Of a stretch of DNA of 64,000 nt, positions 28,020 to 36,830 are shown one piece after another. The stretch comes from Clostridiales bacterium UBA4039. GTDB lineage: Bacteria; Bacillota; Clostridia; Lachnospirales; Vallitaleaceae. A model generated the notes under the pieces. That model was not told the DNA's origin and made no database searches. It saw only the letters and a program-made list of their open reading frames with translations. How positions within the stretch are numbered: position 1 is the first letter of the stretch; each line of letters begins with the position of its first letter. The stretch lies in NCBI GenBank assembly GCA_002382805.1, contig DGAD01000016.1, positions 52,711 to 116,710 on the forward strand, written 5' to 3'. Position numbers and translations under genes: made by a program.

Positions 28020-29003
28020 ATGATAGATAAGGATGAACAACAGCTCCTAATCGATGCATCAGTGTTGTACTATTTAGAAGGCAAAACGCAAAGCGAAGTG
28101 GCAAAAACGCTTTTTTTGTCACGTCCAAAAGTATCAAGATTATTAAAAAAGGCTAGAGATTTACAAATCGTCGATATTACCATCAATTATAATAATGATA
28201 AAATGGAACAACTCCAAGGTGAGATTCGTCGTACATTTAATGTTCCCAATGTTGTTATTGTTAAGACGCTCTCAGATGAACAAGAAACCTTGAACGAAGT
28301 TGGAAAAGCAGCAGCAAAGGAACTGGGAATGGTTTTACATGATAACATGACCCTGGGGATTTCATGGGGACGACATGTGAGAATATGCTCGTCATATCTA
28401 AAAAAACATGACTATTCAGGTATTCGTGTAGTTGAACTTTTTGGAGCAATAAGTTATGATATGGATAAGCTAGATATGCTAAGTATTGGTCGAAGTATCT
28501 CAAGTAAGTTGGGTGGAAAGCTATATCCATTACCATCACCTATTTATATCGATGATGCAAATGCAAGAAAAGCAATCATAGAGACACCGCTGATTAAGAA
28601 TACGCTTAAGATGATCGAAGAGTGTGATTTGATTTTGAGCGGTATTGGTGCTGTTGATAGTGAGACATCAACATTTCAGACGCTTTGGGATAATTATGTA
28701 GAGGCAAATATTAAGCAAGAAGTTATTCGTCATGGAGGTATTGGCTTTATTCTAGCGCACTTTTTCAATCAAAAAGGTGAATTTTTAGACATTCCTGCAA
28801 ATGATAACGTGATTGGAATTCGAACAGAAACGATTAAGGAGAAAAAAATCTTTGCTATCGCAGCAGGCGAAAAAAAGGCCAAAGCTATTTTTTCAGCGCT
28901 TAGAGGTGGACTGGTCCATACAATTGTATCGGATGAACAGACACTTCGCTTAGTGCTAAAGTATGGCCAAAAGTTAAAAGAAATGGAAAAGGGAGGTTGC
29001 TAA
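28020..29003 (+). CDS. SorC/DeoR-family sugar-binding transcriptional regulator
   Basis: An N-terminal helix-turn-helix ('EGKTQSEVAKTLFLSRPKVSRLL') is joined to a SorC-type sugar-phosphate-binding domain ('LGISWGRHVR', 'GIGAVDSETSTF', 'IAAGEKKAKAIFSALRGG'). Its place inside the operon points to control of ascorbate genes by a phosphorylated intermediate. GAGGTG is the ribosome site. The palindrome at 22843 is its likely binding site. Confidence 0.9.
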   Translation: MIDKDEQQLLIDASVLYYLEGKTQSEVAKTLFLSRPKVSRLLKKARDLQIVDITINYNNDKMEQLQGEIRRTFNVPNVVIVKTLSDEQETLNEVGKAAAKELGMVLHDNMTLGISWGRHVRICSSYLKKHDYSGIRVVELFGAISYDMDKLDMLSIGRSISSKLGGKLYPLPSPIYIDDANARKAIIETPLIKNTLKMIEECDLILSGIGAVDSETSTFQTLWDNYVEANIKQEVIRHGGIGFILAHFFNQKGEFLDIPANDNVIGIRTETIKEKKIFAIAAGEKKAKAIFSALRGGLVHTIVSDEQTLRLVLKYGQKLKEMEKGGC

Positions 29004-29004
29004 T

Positions 29005-30723
29005 TTGATACATGGAATTGGTGCGAGCGAAGGCATATGCATAGGCAAGATATTTAAGTACGATCATGTCGATGTAAAAGCGGCAACAAACACAGTGGAA
29101 GATTGTGGAGCAGAGATAGAACGGTTTAAGCAAGGCGTAAGCCAAAGCATTGTTGATTTAGAAGGAATCAAAGAGCATGCGCAAGAAAACATCAGCCCGG
29201 AGACAGCGGCGATTTTTGAAGCACATATAGAGATTCTAAAAGACCCGGAGTTTATCGGTCAAGTTAAAGAAGTGATAGAGACAGAAAAGATCAATGGAGA
29301 ATATGGGCTTGAGAAAGTCAGCCAACAGTTTGTGGCAATGTTTGAAAGTATGGATAACGAATATCTGCGGGAACGTGCGGCAGATATAAAGGATGTATCC
29401 CGACGAGTGCTCATGCATATGAAAGGGCTAAAAAGTCATGACTTAAGCGAGATCAATTCAGAGGTCATCTTAGTGGCAAGAGATTTAACGCCATCGGATA
29501 CAGCCCAGTTAAACCGCCGATGGGTCAAAGGATTTGTGACGGATATAGGCGGGCGAACCAGCCATAGCGCCATTATGGCAAGAACCCTTGAGATTCCGGC
29601 AGTAGTAGGTACGATGACAGGATTTGAGAGCTTAAATGATGGCGAGCAGGTCATTCTAGATGGGAATGAAGGCATCATCTATCAGAACCCGGAACAAGAG
29701 CGATTGGAAGAATATGCAGAGAAAATACAAGAGCTTGAACGCCAAAAGAAACTGCGAGAGACCTATATAGAAAAAGCCAGCGTAACTGCCGATGGAGTGC
29801 ATATCGAGATTGGAGCCAATATCGGAAGTCCAGAAGATATCGAAGGAGCATTGTCCCATGGGGCAGAGTGTATAGGACTATACCGAACAGAATTTTTATA
29901 TATGGGCAAGAAAAACTTCCCTACAGAAGATGAACAATTCGAGGCGTATAAAAAAGTACTAGAAGCCATGGAGAACAAACCGGTGGTAGTAAGAACACTC
30001 GATATCGGAGGAGACAAAGAGTTGGATTATATGACAATGGATAAGGAGTTGAATCCATTTTTAGGAAATCGTGCGATACGTCTGTGCCTGTCGAATGAGG
30101 AGTTGTTCTTGACCCAGTTAAAAGCATTGTTGCGAGCAAGCATCTATGGGAATCTGCATATTATGTTCCCGATGATAGCAACGTTAGAAGAGTTGCGCCA
30201 GGCAAAAGGATTGCTTGAAGTGGCCAAAGAAGAGCTGAAACAAAACACAAAGTATAGTGAAGCCGAATTTAAATATAAGATCGGAATCATGGTAGAGATA
30301 CCGTCAACAGCCATAATGGCGCCGGTATTTGCAAAAGAGGTGGACTTCTTTTCCATAGGGACCAATGACTTGATTCAGTATACATTTGCAGCAGACCGTA
30401 TGAATGAGAACGTATCCTATCTATATCAACCGTTTAATCCGGCAATCTTGAATCTAGTACATATGGTAATAGAGGCGGCCCATAAAGAAGGTAAGTGGGT
30501 CGGAATGTGTGGAGAGATGGCAGGCGAACCCTTGGCTCTTGGACTACTGATTGGTTTGGGGTTAGATGAGTTTAGCATGAGTGCGCCAGGAATCTTAAGA
30601 GCACGCCAGCAAGCAGCAAGGATTGATAGCCGCCAGGCAAGCAAGATAGCCAAGGAAGCATTAACATTAACCAGCCAAGAGGACGTTTTGGCACTTGTAA
30701 AAAATGTGCAATGGTCAATATAA
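29005..30723 (+). CDS. ptsI: Phosphoenolpyruvate-protein phosphotransferase (PTS enzyme I)
   Basis: This 572-aa protein is full length for enzyme I, with phosphohistidine 187 in 'GGRTSHSAIMART', the PEP-binding 'GLYRTEFLYMG' and 'FPMIATLEE', and 'IEIPSTAIMAPVFAKEVDFFSIGTNDLIQYT'-type motifs in the C-terminal barrel. It starts at TTG one base after the regulator gene. Finding enzyme I within a sugar-specific operon, with no HPr gene next to it, is uncommon. Whether it is the only enzyme I of the cell cannot be told from the window. Confidence 0.94.
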   Translation: MIHGIGASEGICIGKIFKYDHVDVKAATNTVEDCGAEIERFKQGVSQSIVDLEGIKEHAQENISPETAAIFEAHIEILKDPEFIGQVKEVIETEKINGEYGLEKVSQQFVAMFESMDNEYLRERAADIKDVSRRVLMHMKGLKSHDLSEINSEVILVARDLTPSDTAQLNRRWVKGFVTDIGGRTSHSAIMARTLEIPAVVGTMTGFESLNDGEQVILDGNEGIIYQNPEQERLEEYAEKIQELERQKKLRETYIEKASVTADGVHIEIGANIGSPEDIEGALSHGAECIGLYRTEFLYMGKKNFPTEDEQFEAYKKVLEAMENKPVVVRTLDIGGDKELDYMTMDKELNPFLGNRAIRLCLSNEELFLTQLKALLRASIYGNLHIMFPMIATLEELRQAKGLLEVAKEELKQNTKYSEAEFKYKIGIMVEIPSTAIMAPVFAKEVDFFSIGTNDLIQYTFAADRMNENVSYLYQPFNPAILNLVHMVIEAAHKEGKWVGMCGEMAGEPLALGLLIGLGLDEFSMSAPGILRARQQAARIDSRQASKIAKEALTLTSQEDVLALVKNVQWSI

Positions 30724-30744
30724 CTATATAAAATAAGCATTCAC

Positions 30745-30776
30745 AATAATCCTGAGTCTTTTACTCAGGATTATTT
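30745..30776 (+). terminator. Rho-independent terminator of the ula-ptsI operon
   Basis: AATAATCCTGAGT and ACTCAGGATTATT form a perfect 13-bp stem with a 5-base loop, ending in T residues. Confidence 0.9.
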
Positions 30777-30779
30777 TCG

Positions 30780-30808
30780 TTGACAAATCAAATAATAAAA
30801 GTTAGAAT
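30780..30808 (+). promoter_or_regulatory. Promoter of the ECF transporter operon
   Basis: TTGACA and TAGAAT are separated by 17 bp directly after the ptsI terminator. The first gene starts about 180 bp downstream, leaving a long leader. Confidence 0.65.
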
Positions 30809-30917
30809 AAAACTGTTGAACATAAATGAGATATATTATCAATACGAAAAGAGCAAGGTATATTTTTTTAACGCTATAATGAGAATGACTACTGATATCA
30901 ATAAAAAGAGGTGAAAC

Positions 30918-30977
30918 ATGGAATGGTTTGTTAAAAATACTACTTTTTTTCTTTTACAACAATACAATAAACAGTAG
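30918..30977 (+). CDS. Possible 19-aa leader peptide before the ECF operon
   Basis: An ATG with GAGGTG four to five bases upstream begins a 19-codon frame ending 12 bp before the S-component start. The product is rich in Phe, Leu and Gln. It could be a leader peptide that couples translation to expression of the transporter; it may also be chance. Confidence 0.35.
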   Translation: MEWFVKNTTFFLLQQYNKQ

Positions 30978-30989
30978 AAAGGATTAAAT

Positions 30990-31571
30990 ATGAAACAACA
31001 AAAAATGCACACAAAAGATTTAATTACGACAGGAGTTTTTACAGCAATATACTTTGTCTTGTTCTTTGCTATGGGTATGCTTGGTTATATACCAATACTT
31101 TTTGTTTTGATACCGCTATTATTACCTATGGTTTCAGGGATTCCATTTATGCTTTTTTTAACAAAAGTCGACAAGTTTGGAATGGTTACGATTATGGGAA
31201 CGATACTTGGAGGCTTAATGATGTTGACAGGGCATTCGTATACTCCAATTATTACAGGTGTTGTCTTTGGTGTGTTGGCAGACTTGATTTTTAAACTGGG
31301 AAATTATAAGAGCAAAAAACTTTCTGTAGTAGGCTATGGAGTATTTAGTATGTGGTTATTAGGCATGCTGTTACCTTTTTGGATTATGAAAGATGCATTT
31401 GAAAAAACGATGACAGATAGTATGGGTGCTGATTATACACAGGCAGTACTAGGTCTTTTTGAAAAGGCAGCATGGACTTTTCCGTTGATGGCATTTTGTG
31501 GCGGGGTTATTGGTGCAATCTTTGGTTTTAAAATGCTTAAAAAACATTTTGAAAAAGCAGGAATTGCCTAA
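30990..31571 (+). CDS. MptD-family ECF transporter substrate-binding (S) component
   Basis: This 193-aa protein has five to six hydrophobic segments and opens with 'TKDLITTGVFTAIYFVLFF', the pattern of MptD/Trep_Strep S components. It is followed by T and double ATPase genes, making a complete group I ECF importer. The substrate is not evident from the sequence. Confidence 0.85.
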   Translation: MKQQKMHTKDLITTGVFTAIYFVLFFAMGMLGYIPILFVLIPLLLPMVSGIPFMLFLTKVDKFGMVTIMGTILGGLMMLTGHSYTPIITGVVFGVLADLIFKLGNYKSKKLSVVGYGVFSMWLLGMLLPFWIMKDAFEKTMTDSMGADYTQAVLGLFEKAAWTFPLMAFCGGVIGAIFGFKMLKKHFEKAGIA

Positions 31572-31592
31572 GAGGATTAAAGGAGGAACGTT

Positions 31593-32318
31593 GTGGAAAA
31601 AAGCTATATGCAAGTAACACTTGATCAGGAGCAACAAAAGCTTGACCCACGCACAAAGATTATGATTTTACTCATTATTAACATGTCTGCATTTACAGTT
31701 AATGCATGGTATGTTATGGCGCTAGCTGCAGCAATACCCTTATCTTTATTATGGTTAACTAAGCAATATCGACAAACAATGTTGCTGACAATGGTATATG
31801 CGAGCTCACTTGTTTTATATATCTTATTGCTGGATACTGCTCATGGAAGTGTTAGTATAGTGATTGCAATGTTAACAAGTGTTATTAATCGTATGGGACC
31901 AGGGCTTTTAATGGGATATTATCTGTTGCGGACAACTACAGTAAGTGAATTTATTGCGGCAATGGAGAGATTAAAAATCCCAAAACAAGTGACCATTCCT
32001 TTGTCGGTAATGTTTAGGTTTTTTCCGACAATTAAGCAAGAGCATGCATCAATCAACGATGCGATGAAAATGCGAGGGGTCAGCTTTGGAAGCTCAAAAG
32101 GCAATATATTAACATTAATGGAATATAGATTAATTCCTTTATTTATCTCTTGCGTTAAAATAGGGGAAGAACTTTCATGTTCTGCATTAACAAGAGGTCT
32201 AGGCGCAGAGACGAAAAGAACCAATGTATGTCATATTGGTTTTGCCTGGAGGGACTATCTGTATACATTTTTTGCACTGGTAACATTGGTGTTGCTGATT
32301 TACTCAAAAGGAAGGTGA
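31593..32318 (+). CDS. ecfT: ECF transporter transmembrane (T) component
   Basis: This 241-aa protein starts at GTG after AAAGGAGG. It has 'LDPRTKIMILLIIN' at the N-terminus, several membrane spans, and coupling-helix motifs 'AMKMRGVSFG' and 'SALTRGLGAE' that carry the Ala-Arg-Gly pattern of EcfT proteins and contact the ATPases. Confidence 0.9.
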   Translation: MEKSYMQVTLDQEQQKLDPRTKIMILLIINMSAFTVNAWYVMALAAAIPLSLLWLTKQYRQTMLLTMVYASSLVLYILLLDTAHGSVSIVIAMLTSVINRMGPGLLMGYYLLRTTTVSEFIAAMERLKIPKQVTIPLSVMFRFFPTIKQEHASINDAMKMRGVSFGSSKGNILTLMEYRLIPLFISCVKIGEELSCSALTRGLGAETKRTNVCHIGFAWRDYLYTFFALVTLVLLIYSKGR

Positions 32319-32322
32319 GCGT

Positions 32323-33804
32323 GTGATTGAGTTAAAAAAAGTATCGTTTCAATATGATAGCCACCAACGAAGCAATGGAATTATCGATATTGACTTAACC
32401 ATTCAAAAAGGAGAAGTTGTATTGCTATGTGGCGAGTCCGGATGCGGGAAAACGACATTGACCCGTTTAATTAATGGGTTGATTCCACACTACTATAATG
32501 GCACACTATTAGGTGAAGTGCGAATTGATGGTAAAGATATGTGTCAGATGGATTTGCATGAGATTTCCCAGCATGTGGGAAGTGTCTTTCAAAACCCACG
32601 TTCACAATTTTATTGTATGGATACTTGTTCAGAGATGGCTTTTGCGTGTGAAAATCAGGGGATGTCGGTAGAAGAAATAAAGACACGCATACAACGCACA
32701 GCGTCACATTTAAATATGGAAAAGTTGATGCAACGTAATATTTTCCATCTCTCAGGAGGCGAAAAACAAAAAATAGCATGTGGATGTGTCCACACAGCGT
32801 CACCAAATATTATCGTGCTAGATGAGCCGTCCTCTAATCTTGATACTGAAGGGACGCAAATCTTAAAAAATATTATTCACCATTGGAAGGATGAAGGTAA
32901 GACAATTATTATCGCTGAACACCGATTACATTACTTAAGCGATTTGGCGGATCGTATGATTTACATGCAATCAGGAAAGATAGAGAAAATTCTTTCGATG
33001 GAAGATGCGAAAAAAATAGAAGGACATGTGTTTAAAAAATTAGGATTAAGACCATTGAACCTTACAAAATTGTACATGAAAGAGAAAATAAATGAAGATG
33101 TGGAAACGAAGATACAGCTGAAAAACTACGTCTATAGCTACAAGAAAGAAAAAGTAAAGGCATTAAATATTGATGCCCTAGATATTCCGAAAGGTAAAAT
33201 TGTTGGAATCGTAGGGCATAATGGGGCAGGTAAATCCACGTTTGCTCGCTGTCTTTGTGGATTATCTAAGAAGTTTAAAGGAAAGATACAGATAGAAAGT
33301 CAAAGTTACAATCAAAAACAATGTGTAGGCAAAACATATATGGTTATGCAGGATGTCAATCATCAGCTTTTTACTGAAACGGTTCTAGATGAAGTTATGT
33401 TAAGTATGAAAGAAGATGATACTCACCGTGCACAGCAAATACTTAAAAGCTTGAATCTATTGGACTTACAGCAGCTACATCCCATGTCCCTTTCAGGCGG
33501 TCAAAAACAAAGAGTCGCTATAGCAGGGGCCATCGCTTCTCAAAAAGATATCATTATTTTTGATGAGCCTACAAGTGGCTTGGATTTAAAGCATATGATG
33601 CAGGTGTCTCAAAATATTAAGCAATTAAAAACCATGGGAAAAACAATGATTATCATTACCCATGATTTAGAATTTATTATGGAAACGTGTGATTATATCG
33701 CATACTTAAAAAATGGAGAAATTAAAGATTTTTATAAGTTGACGAAAGCAAAGCTATCTAAATTAATCGCTCATTTTAGTGTAAAAGAAGCTATAGGTAC
33801 ATAA
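32323..33804 (+). CDS. ECF transporter fused double ATPase
   Basis: Two ABC ATPase domains lie in one 493-aa chain. The first has Walker A 'GESGCGKTT', signature 'LSGGEKQKIACG' and Walker B 'IIVLDEPSS'; the second has 'GHNGAGKST', 'LSGGQKQRVAIAG' and 'IIIFDEPTSG'. This fusion replaces separate EcfA1 and EcfA2 subunits. It starts at GTG and its end overlaps the convergent histidine kinase gene by 14 bp. Confidence 0.93.
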   Translation: MIELKKVSFQYDSHQRSNGIIDIDLTIQKGEVVLLCGESGCGKTTLTRLINGLIPHYYNGTLLGEVRIDGKDMCQMDLHEISQHVGSVFQNPRSQFYCMDTCSEMAFACENQGMSVEEIKTRIQRTASHLNMEKLMQRNIFHLSGGEKQKIACGCVHTASPNIIVLDEPSSNLDTEGTQILKNIIHHWKDEGKTIIIAEHRLHYLSDLADRMIYMQSGKIEKILSMEDAKKIEGHVFKKLGLRPLNLTKLYMKEKINEDVETKIQLKNYVYSYKKEKVKALNIDALDIPKGKIVGIVGHNGAGKSTFARCLCGLSKKFKGKIQIESQSYNQKQCVGKTYMVMQDVNHQLFTETVLDEVMLSMKEDDTHRAQQILKSLNLLDLQQLHPMSLSGGQKQRVAIAGAIASQKDIIIFDEPTSGLDLKHMMQVSQNIKQLKTMGKTMIIITHDLEFIMETCDYIAYLKNGEIKDFYKLTKAKLSKLIAHFSVKEAIGT

Positions 33805-35065
33805 GTACTTTGGTACTAAAGGTGGTTTCATCATAATGAATTTTCATAACGCCATCGAATTTTTTGATGGAAGTTTGAATACTTTTTATCCCTAGCCCAT
33901 GACTGCTTTTATCTTCTTTACGTGTTTGAATACCTTCAGAATTATTATGAATAACACCGTCAAAAGAGTTTTGTATTTCTATAATTAGCCGACCTTTGGT
34001 ATAGTTTATCTTTATGTCAATCCAACGTTTAGGACTACGTACAGTGGCTTCTAGAGCGTTATCTAGAAGATTGCCTATGATGACAGCTATATCAAAGGTC
34101 GGCATCTCTAGTTTTGGAGGCAATAAAATATCTGTCGTAATAGCTATACCCTGAGCTTCAGACTGTTGGAGCTTAAAGTTTATAATACTATCAACAGTTG
34201 AATTTCCTGAGGTGGCGTACTCTTTGTTGATGTTACAGATGTCTGTCAGCTCGCTAAGACGTTCAAGAAGTTCATCCTTACGCCCGGCAACAGCTAAGGG
34301 ATAGAGTGGTGACACACGGTTTTTAAGATCATGACGTAAAGTTCGCATCTTTTCTAGGGTGACTTTCATCATGTGGACTTGATATTCATAGTAACGGTTT
34401 TGCTCTTCTGCAATTCGTTTATTCATTTGTGAAACTAATAAGTCTGATATCTTGTCATACAGATAGAAGGTGAAGGTGTTGATGAGTAATGCACTGACGA
34501 TACTTAATAAAATAGTAGGTCGTGATAGAGAGGTATTCATAAAAATAGCAAAAAGCATTATAATTGTTCCTACCGGAATACATAATAAACTAAGCCAGTA
34601 GACGTTAGATATCGGATATTCATTACGCACGTTTTTAAAGCCTTGAACAGCAAAAACCAATGCCAAAGAAGCGATACGTATAACAATAATTCCAAAAGCA
34701 GATTCGTATTGAAAGGGAACGAGAAGATTAAGCTGTAATACACTCGTTAACACGACAAATATTGTTTCAATACTCATTAAGGAGAAGTAAATCATTAATA
34801 CGGATAGCATGGACTTTTTAAAACGTCCTTCATACAAAAGGGTCAGTAAAAAAAGTAAAATAATATTGGCAACCATAACAATAATGGGTAACTTCAAAAA
34901 AACATGGGTAATCGTAATAAGAATAAAATAGCTAAAGTATGCAGTGAGTTCAATAAAGACACTGACTTTGCGTGTAGTATAAAATATATGCATAAACTTA
35001 AAAATAACATAAGCCATAAAAAAATTGCCAAGTACATAGATGATATCATAGTTTTGCAATGCCAT
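33791..35065 (-). CDS. agrC: AgrC-type GHKL sensor histidine kinase
   Basis: Six or so membrane spans fill the first 200 residues. They are followed by a dimerisation helix with the phospho-acceptor His in 'TLRHDLKNRVSPL' and a GHKL ATPase domain with 'IIGNLLDNALEA' and 'SHGLGIKSIQTSIKKFDG'. This is the AgrC architecture for detecting cyclic peptide signals. It lies 11 bp after the response-regulator gene and close to agrB and agrD. Confidence 0.88.
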   Translation of the reverse strand: MALQNYDIIYVLGNFFMAYVIFKFMHIFYTTRKVSVFIELTAYFSYFILITITHVFLKLPIIVMVANIILLFLLTLLYEGRFKKSMLSVLMIYFSLMSIETIFVVLTSVLQLNLLVPFQYESAFGIIVIRIASLALVFAVQGFKNVRNEYPISNVYWLSLLCIPVGTIIMLFAIFMNTSLSRPTILLSIVSALLINTFTFYLYDKISDLLVSQMNKRIAEEQNRYYEYQVHMMKVTLEKMRTLRHDLKNRVSPLYPLAVAGRKDELLERLSELTDICNINKEYATSGNSTVDSIINFKLQQSEAQGIAITTDILLPPKLEMPTFDIAVIIGNLLDNALEATVRSPKRWIDIKINYTKGRLIIEIQNSFDGVIHNNSEGIQTRKEDKSSHGLGIKSIQTSIKKFDGVMKIHYDETTFSTKVLMYL

Positions 35066-35076
35066 AAAAATCCTCC

Positions 35077-35784
35077 TTATAAGTCATGAAGCTGTCGGTT
35101 GCGAAATGAGCGACGTTTGGTTTTACCGATAGGCAATACTTCATCATTGGTCATTACCACTTCGGAATAACGCAAGACTTTTGCATGATTATAGTTAATA
35201 AGATATGAGCGATGAATTTGAAAAAATTGATAATCGCCCAATGTTTCAAAGACATCTTCAATCGTACTATAAAAAGCGTCTTTTGAAGTTGTGGTTACAA
35301 TAATAATCTCTCGCTTTCGACTTTCAAAATAGAGAATCTCACTGATAGGGACATTATAGATTTCATGCCCTTTTTGATACTTAAAGTATTTTTCCGTAAG
35401 CTTCATACGATCAAGAGCAAGTTTAAGGTCATCAATAACGACGGATTCATCAATAGGCTTGGGGATAAAGTGCAATGGCTGCACATCAAATAGCTGACGG
35501 TCATATTCGTCATTTCCTGAGATGTATACGATTTCAGTTTTATAGTCTTTTAAAACTTGGCGAATCTGTTTACCCACTTCAACACCATTCATTTTTCCAA
35601 GTTCAATATCTAGATAGATAAGGTCAAACATGTTTTTTTGACGAAGGTACTCTATGAGACTCTCACCGTTATAAAAAACACTAATCTCCATTTTCAAATG
35701 CGTTGCACTTGAATAGCTGTTGAGTATATTTTCTATTTGAGAGCATATGAACGTATCGTCATCACAAATCGCAACATTAATCAT
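35077..35784 (-). CDS. agrA: AgrA-type LytTR response regulator
   Basis: This 235-aa protein has a receiver domain with Asp59 in 'FDLIYLDIEL' and a C-terminal LytTR DNA-binding domain ('FESRKREIIIVTT', 'FFQIHRSYLINYNHAKVLRY'). It is the first gene of the agrA-agrC pair and is divergent from agrD. Two direct repeats of LytTR type lie in the shared upstream region. Confidence 0.9.
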   Translation of the reverse strand: MINVAICDDDTFICSQIENILNSYSSATHLKMEISVFYNGESLIEYLRQKNMFDLIYLDIELGKMNGVEVGKQIRQVLKDYKTEIVYISGNDEYDRQLFDVQPLHFIPKPIDESVVIDDLKLALDRMKLTEKYFKYQKGHEIYNVPISEILYFESRKREIIIVTTTSKDAFYSTIEDVFETLGDYQFFQIHRSYLINYNHAKVLRYSEVVMTNDEVLPIGKTKRRSFRNRQLHDL

Positions 35785-35821
35785 ATAAAAAATCTCCTAA
35801 TCATTTAAAATATCTACAGAT

Positions 35822-35850
35822 ATTATAACCCATAATTACATTTTTTGCCA
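35822..35850 (-). promoter_or_regulatory. Candidate promoter of the agrA-agrC operon
   Basis: On the minus strand a TATAAT box (35827-35822) lies 17 bp from a poor -35 sequence, TGGCAA (35850-35845), which directly abuts the first LytTR-type repeat. Confidence 0.5.
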
Positions 35851-35886
35851 TTCGTTACATCAAGAAGTACTGTTCGTTACATCAAG
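35851..35886. promoter_or_regulatory. Two LytTR-type (AgrA) binding repeats
   Basis: TTCGTTACATCAAG occurs exactly twice, at 35851-35864 and 35873-35886, with a 22-bp period that places both on one DNA face. LytTR regulators bind pairs of about 9-bp direct repeats with a CGTTA-like core at this period. The pair fills the space between the -35 regions of agrA and agrD. Confidence 0.8.
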
Positions 35887-35909
35887 GCGTTTTTGCAATT
35901 TTTTTTTGT

Positions 35910-35915
35910 TATAAT
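35910..35915 (+). promoter_or_regulatory. agrD promoter -10 box
   Basis: A perfect TATAAT lies 17 bp downstream of the position just after the second repeat, where no good -35 box exists. This is the pattern of an activator-dependent promoter. Confidence 0.7.
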
Positions 35916-35947
35916 AAACGAAACGCCATTGAAAGGAGGAATTCAGT

Positions 35948-36091
35948 ATGAAACGAATTGTATTAAAATCAAGTGCGGTATTAGCAAGCTTGGCACTAAT
36001 GTTTACGGCGTTCAATGTCAACACAGCGTGTATGTTATTTGTACATCAGCCAAAGTTGCCAGATAATGCTAAGAGATTACGCAGTTTTTAA
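35948..36091 (+). CDS. agrD: AgrD-type cyclic lactone autoinducer precursor
   Basis: The 47-aa product has a basic amphipathic/hydrophobic leader (residues 1-25), then 'NTACMLFVHQPKLP' and a charged tail. This closely follows the clostridial AgrD layout, in which a Cys followed by four hydrophobic residues and HQP forms a five-membered thiolactone; here the predicted ring is Cys28-Met-Leu-Phe-Val32. AAAGGAGG is the ribosome site. Unusually, the gene is on the strand opposite both agrB and agrCA. Identity rests on sequence pattern and neighbours. Confidence 0.88.
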   Translation: MKRIVLKSSAVLASLALMFTAFNVNTACMLFVHQPKLPDNAKRLRSF

Positions 36092-36179
36092 GAGGGGTTC
36101 TAATATACTGAAATCTTTGAATCAAAGTAACAAAATGCAACAAAACGTAATGAGTGGAGATATTTTAAATATATTGCAT

Positions 36180-36213
36180 AAAATAGGATAACAGCATACT
36201 GTTATCCTATTTT
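36180..36213. terminator. Bidirectional terminator between agrD and agrB
   Basis: A perfect 15-bp stem (AAAATAGGATAACAG with CTGTTATCCTATTTT) has a 4-base loop and T runs on both strands. It covers the last codons of agrB. Confidence 0.88.
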
Positions 36214-36776
36214 CGTGTATGGATAAGCTGTCCAAGAACAACCATAAAACCGACACAAATGAGGGAAATACTTAGACAATATGTCATGCTGTCCAACCCT
36301 AAAAACAAGAATATCCCAGTTAGTAAAAGCAAAAAGACTAAAATAATTCGAGAACGTTTTTTATAGACCTGCTTTTCTAATCCATCTAAAGGCTTATTAG
36401 CATCCTCAACAGGTGCAAGGATGAAGATGAAAAGGGAAGCGAGGCCAACAAGGGGTAAAAAAATCCAAGGGATCCATGGAACATACGATAAAAAACTAAG
36501 AACAACGATGATCATAGCAATAGAAAAAATATAGCAGTTTCGCTGTGTACGTGCATGATATCCTCCGGCAACAATTCGAAGCAAGCCATAAGCTGCGGTG
36601 AAGACAAGTGCTTGCCAGAGCATCCTAAACAAGAGACCGACAACGACAACGGATAAAAGGTTCCCTATAAAAATAGTACCTTGCCAAAAGCCGTAAGTAT
36701 ATAAGTCCTTGTCTTCGCTTTTAATGATTTCCCATTCGATGAGTTTGTTGGTAAAGCGTTCGGCTAATTGATGCAT
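36207..36776 (-). CDS. agrB: AgrB-type peptide-processing membrane protease
   Basis: This 189-aa protein has several membrane spans and the AgrB catalytic pair His74 and Cys81 in 'GGYHARTQRNC', with the seven-residue spacing of S. aureus AgrB. It would trim the AgrD tail and close the thiolactone ring. It starts at ATG after GGGAGG. It is convergent with agrD rather than cotranscribed with it. Confidence 0.92.
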   Translation of the reverse strand: MHQLAERFTNKLIEWEIIKSEDKDLYTYGFWQGTIFIGNLLSVVVVGLLFRMLWQALVFTAAYGLLRIVAGGYHARTQRNCYIFSIAMIIVVLSFLSYVPWIPWIFLPLVGLASLFIFILAPVEDANKPLDGLEKQVYKKRSRIILVFLLLLTGIFLFLGLDSMTYCLSISLICVGFMVVLGQLIHTRK

Positions 36777-36830
36777 CCTTCTTTTTCCTCCCAGTTTATA
36801 ATAGAATAATTATATCATAAATTTTAACAC

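Noticed and set aside
29005..30723. ptsI as a recently transferred gene
   Set aside because: Its codon use looks somewhat richer in G+C than its neighbours, but enzyme I is highly expressed and the gene is seamlessly within the operon; I could not compute a meaningful difference.
35845..36066. 73-aa frame overlapping agrD in another frame
   Set aside because: It starts in the operator region, lacks a ribosome site and overlaps the well-supported agrD.
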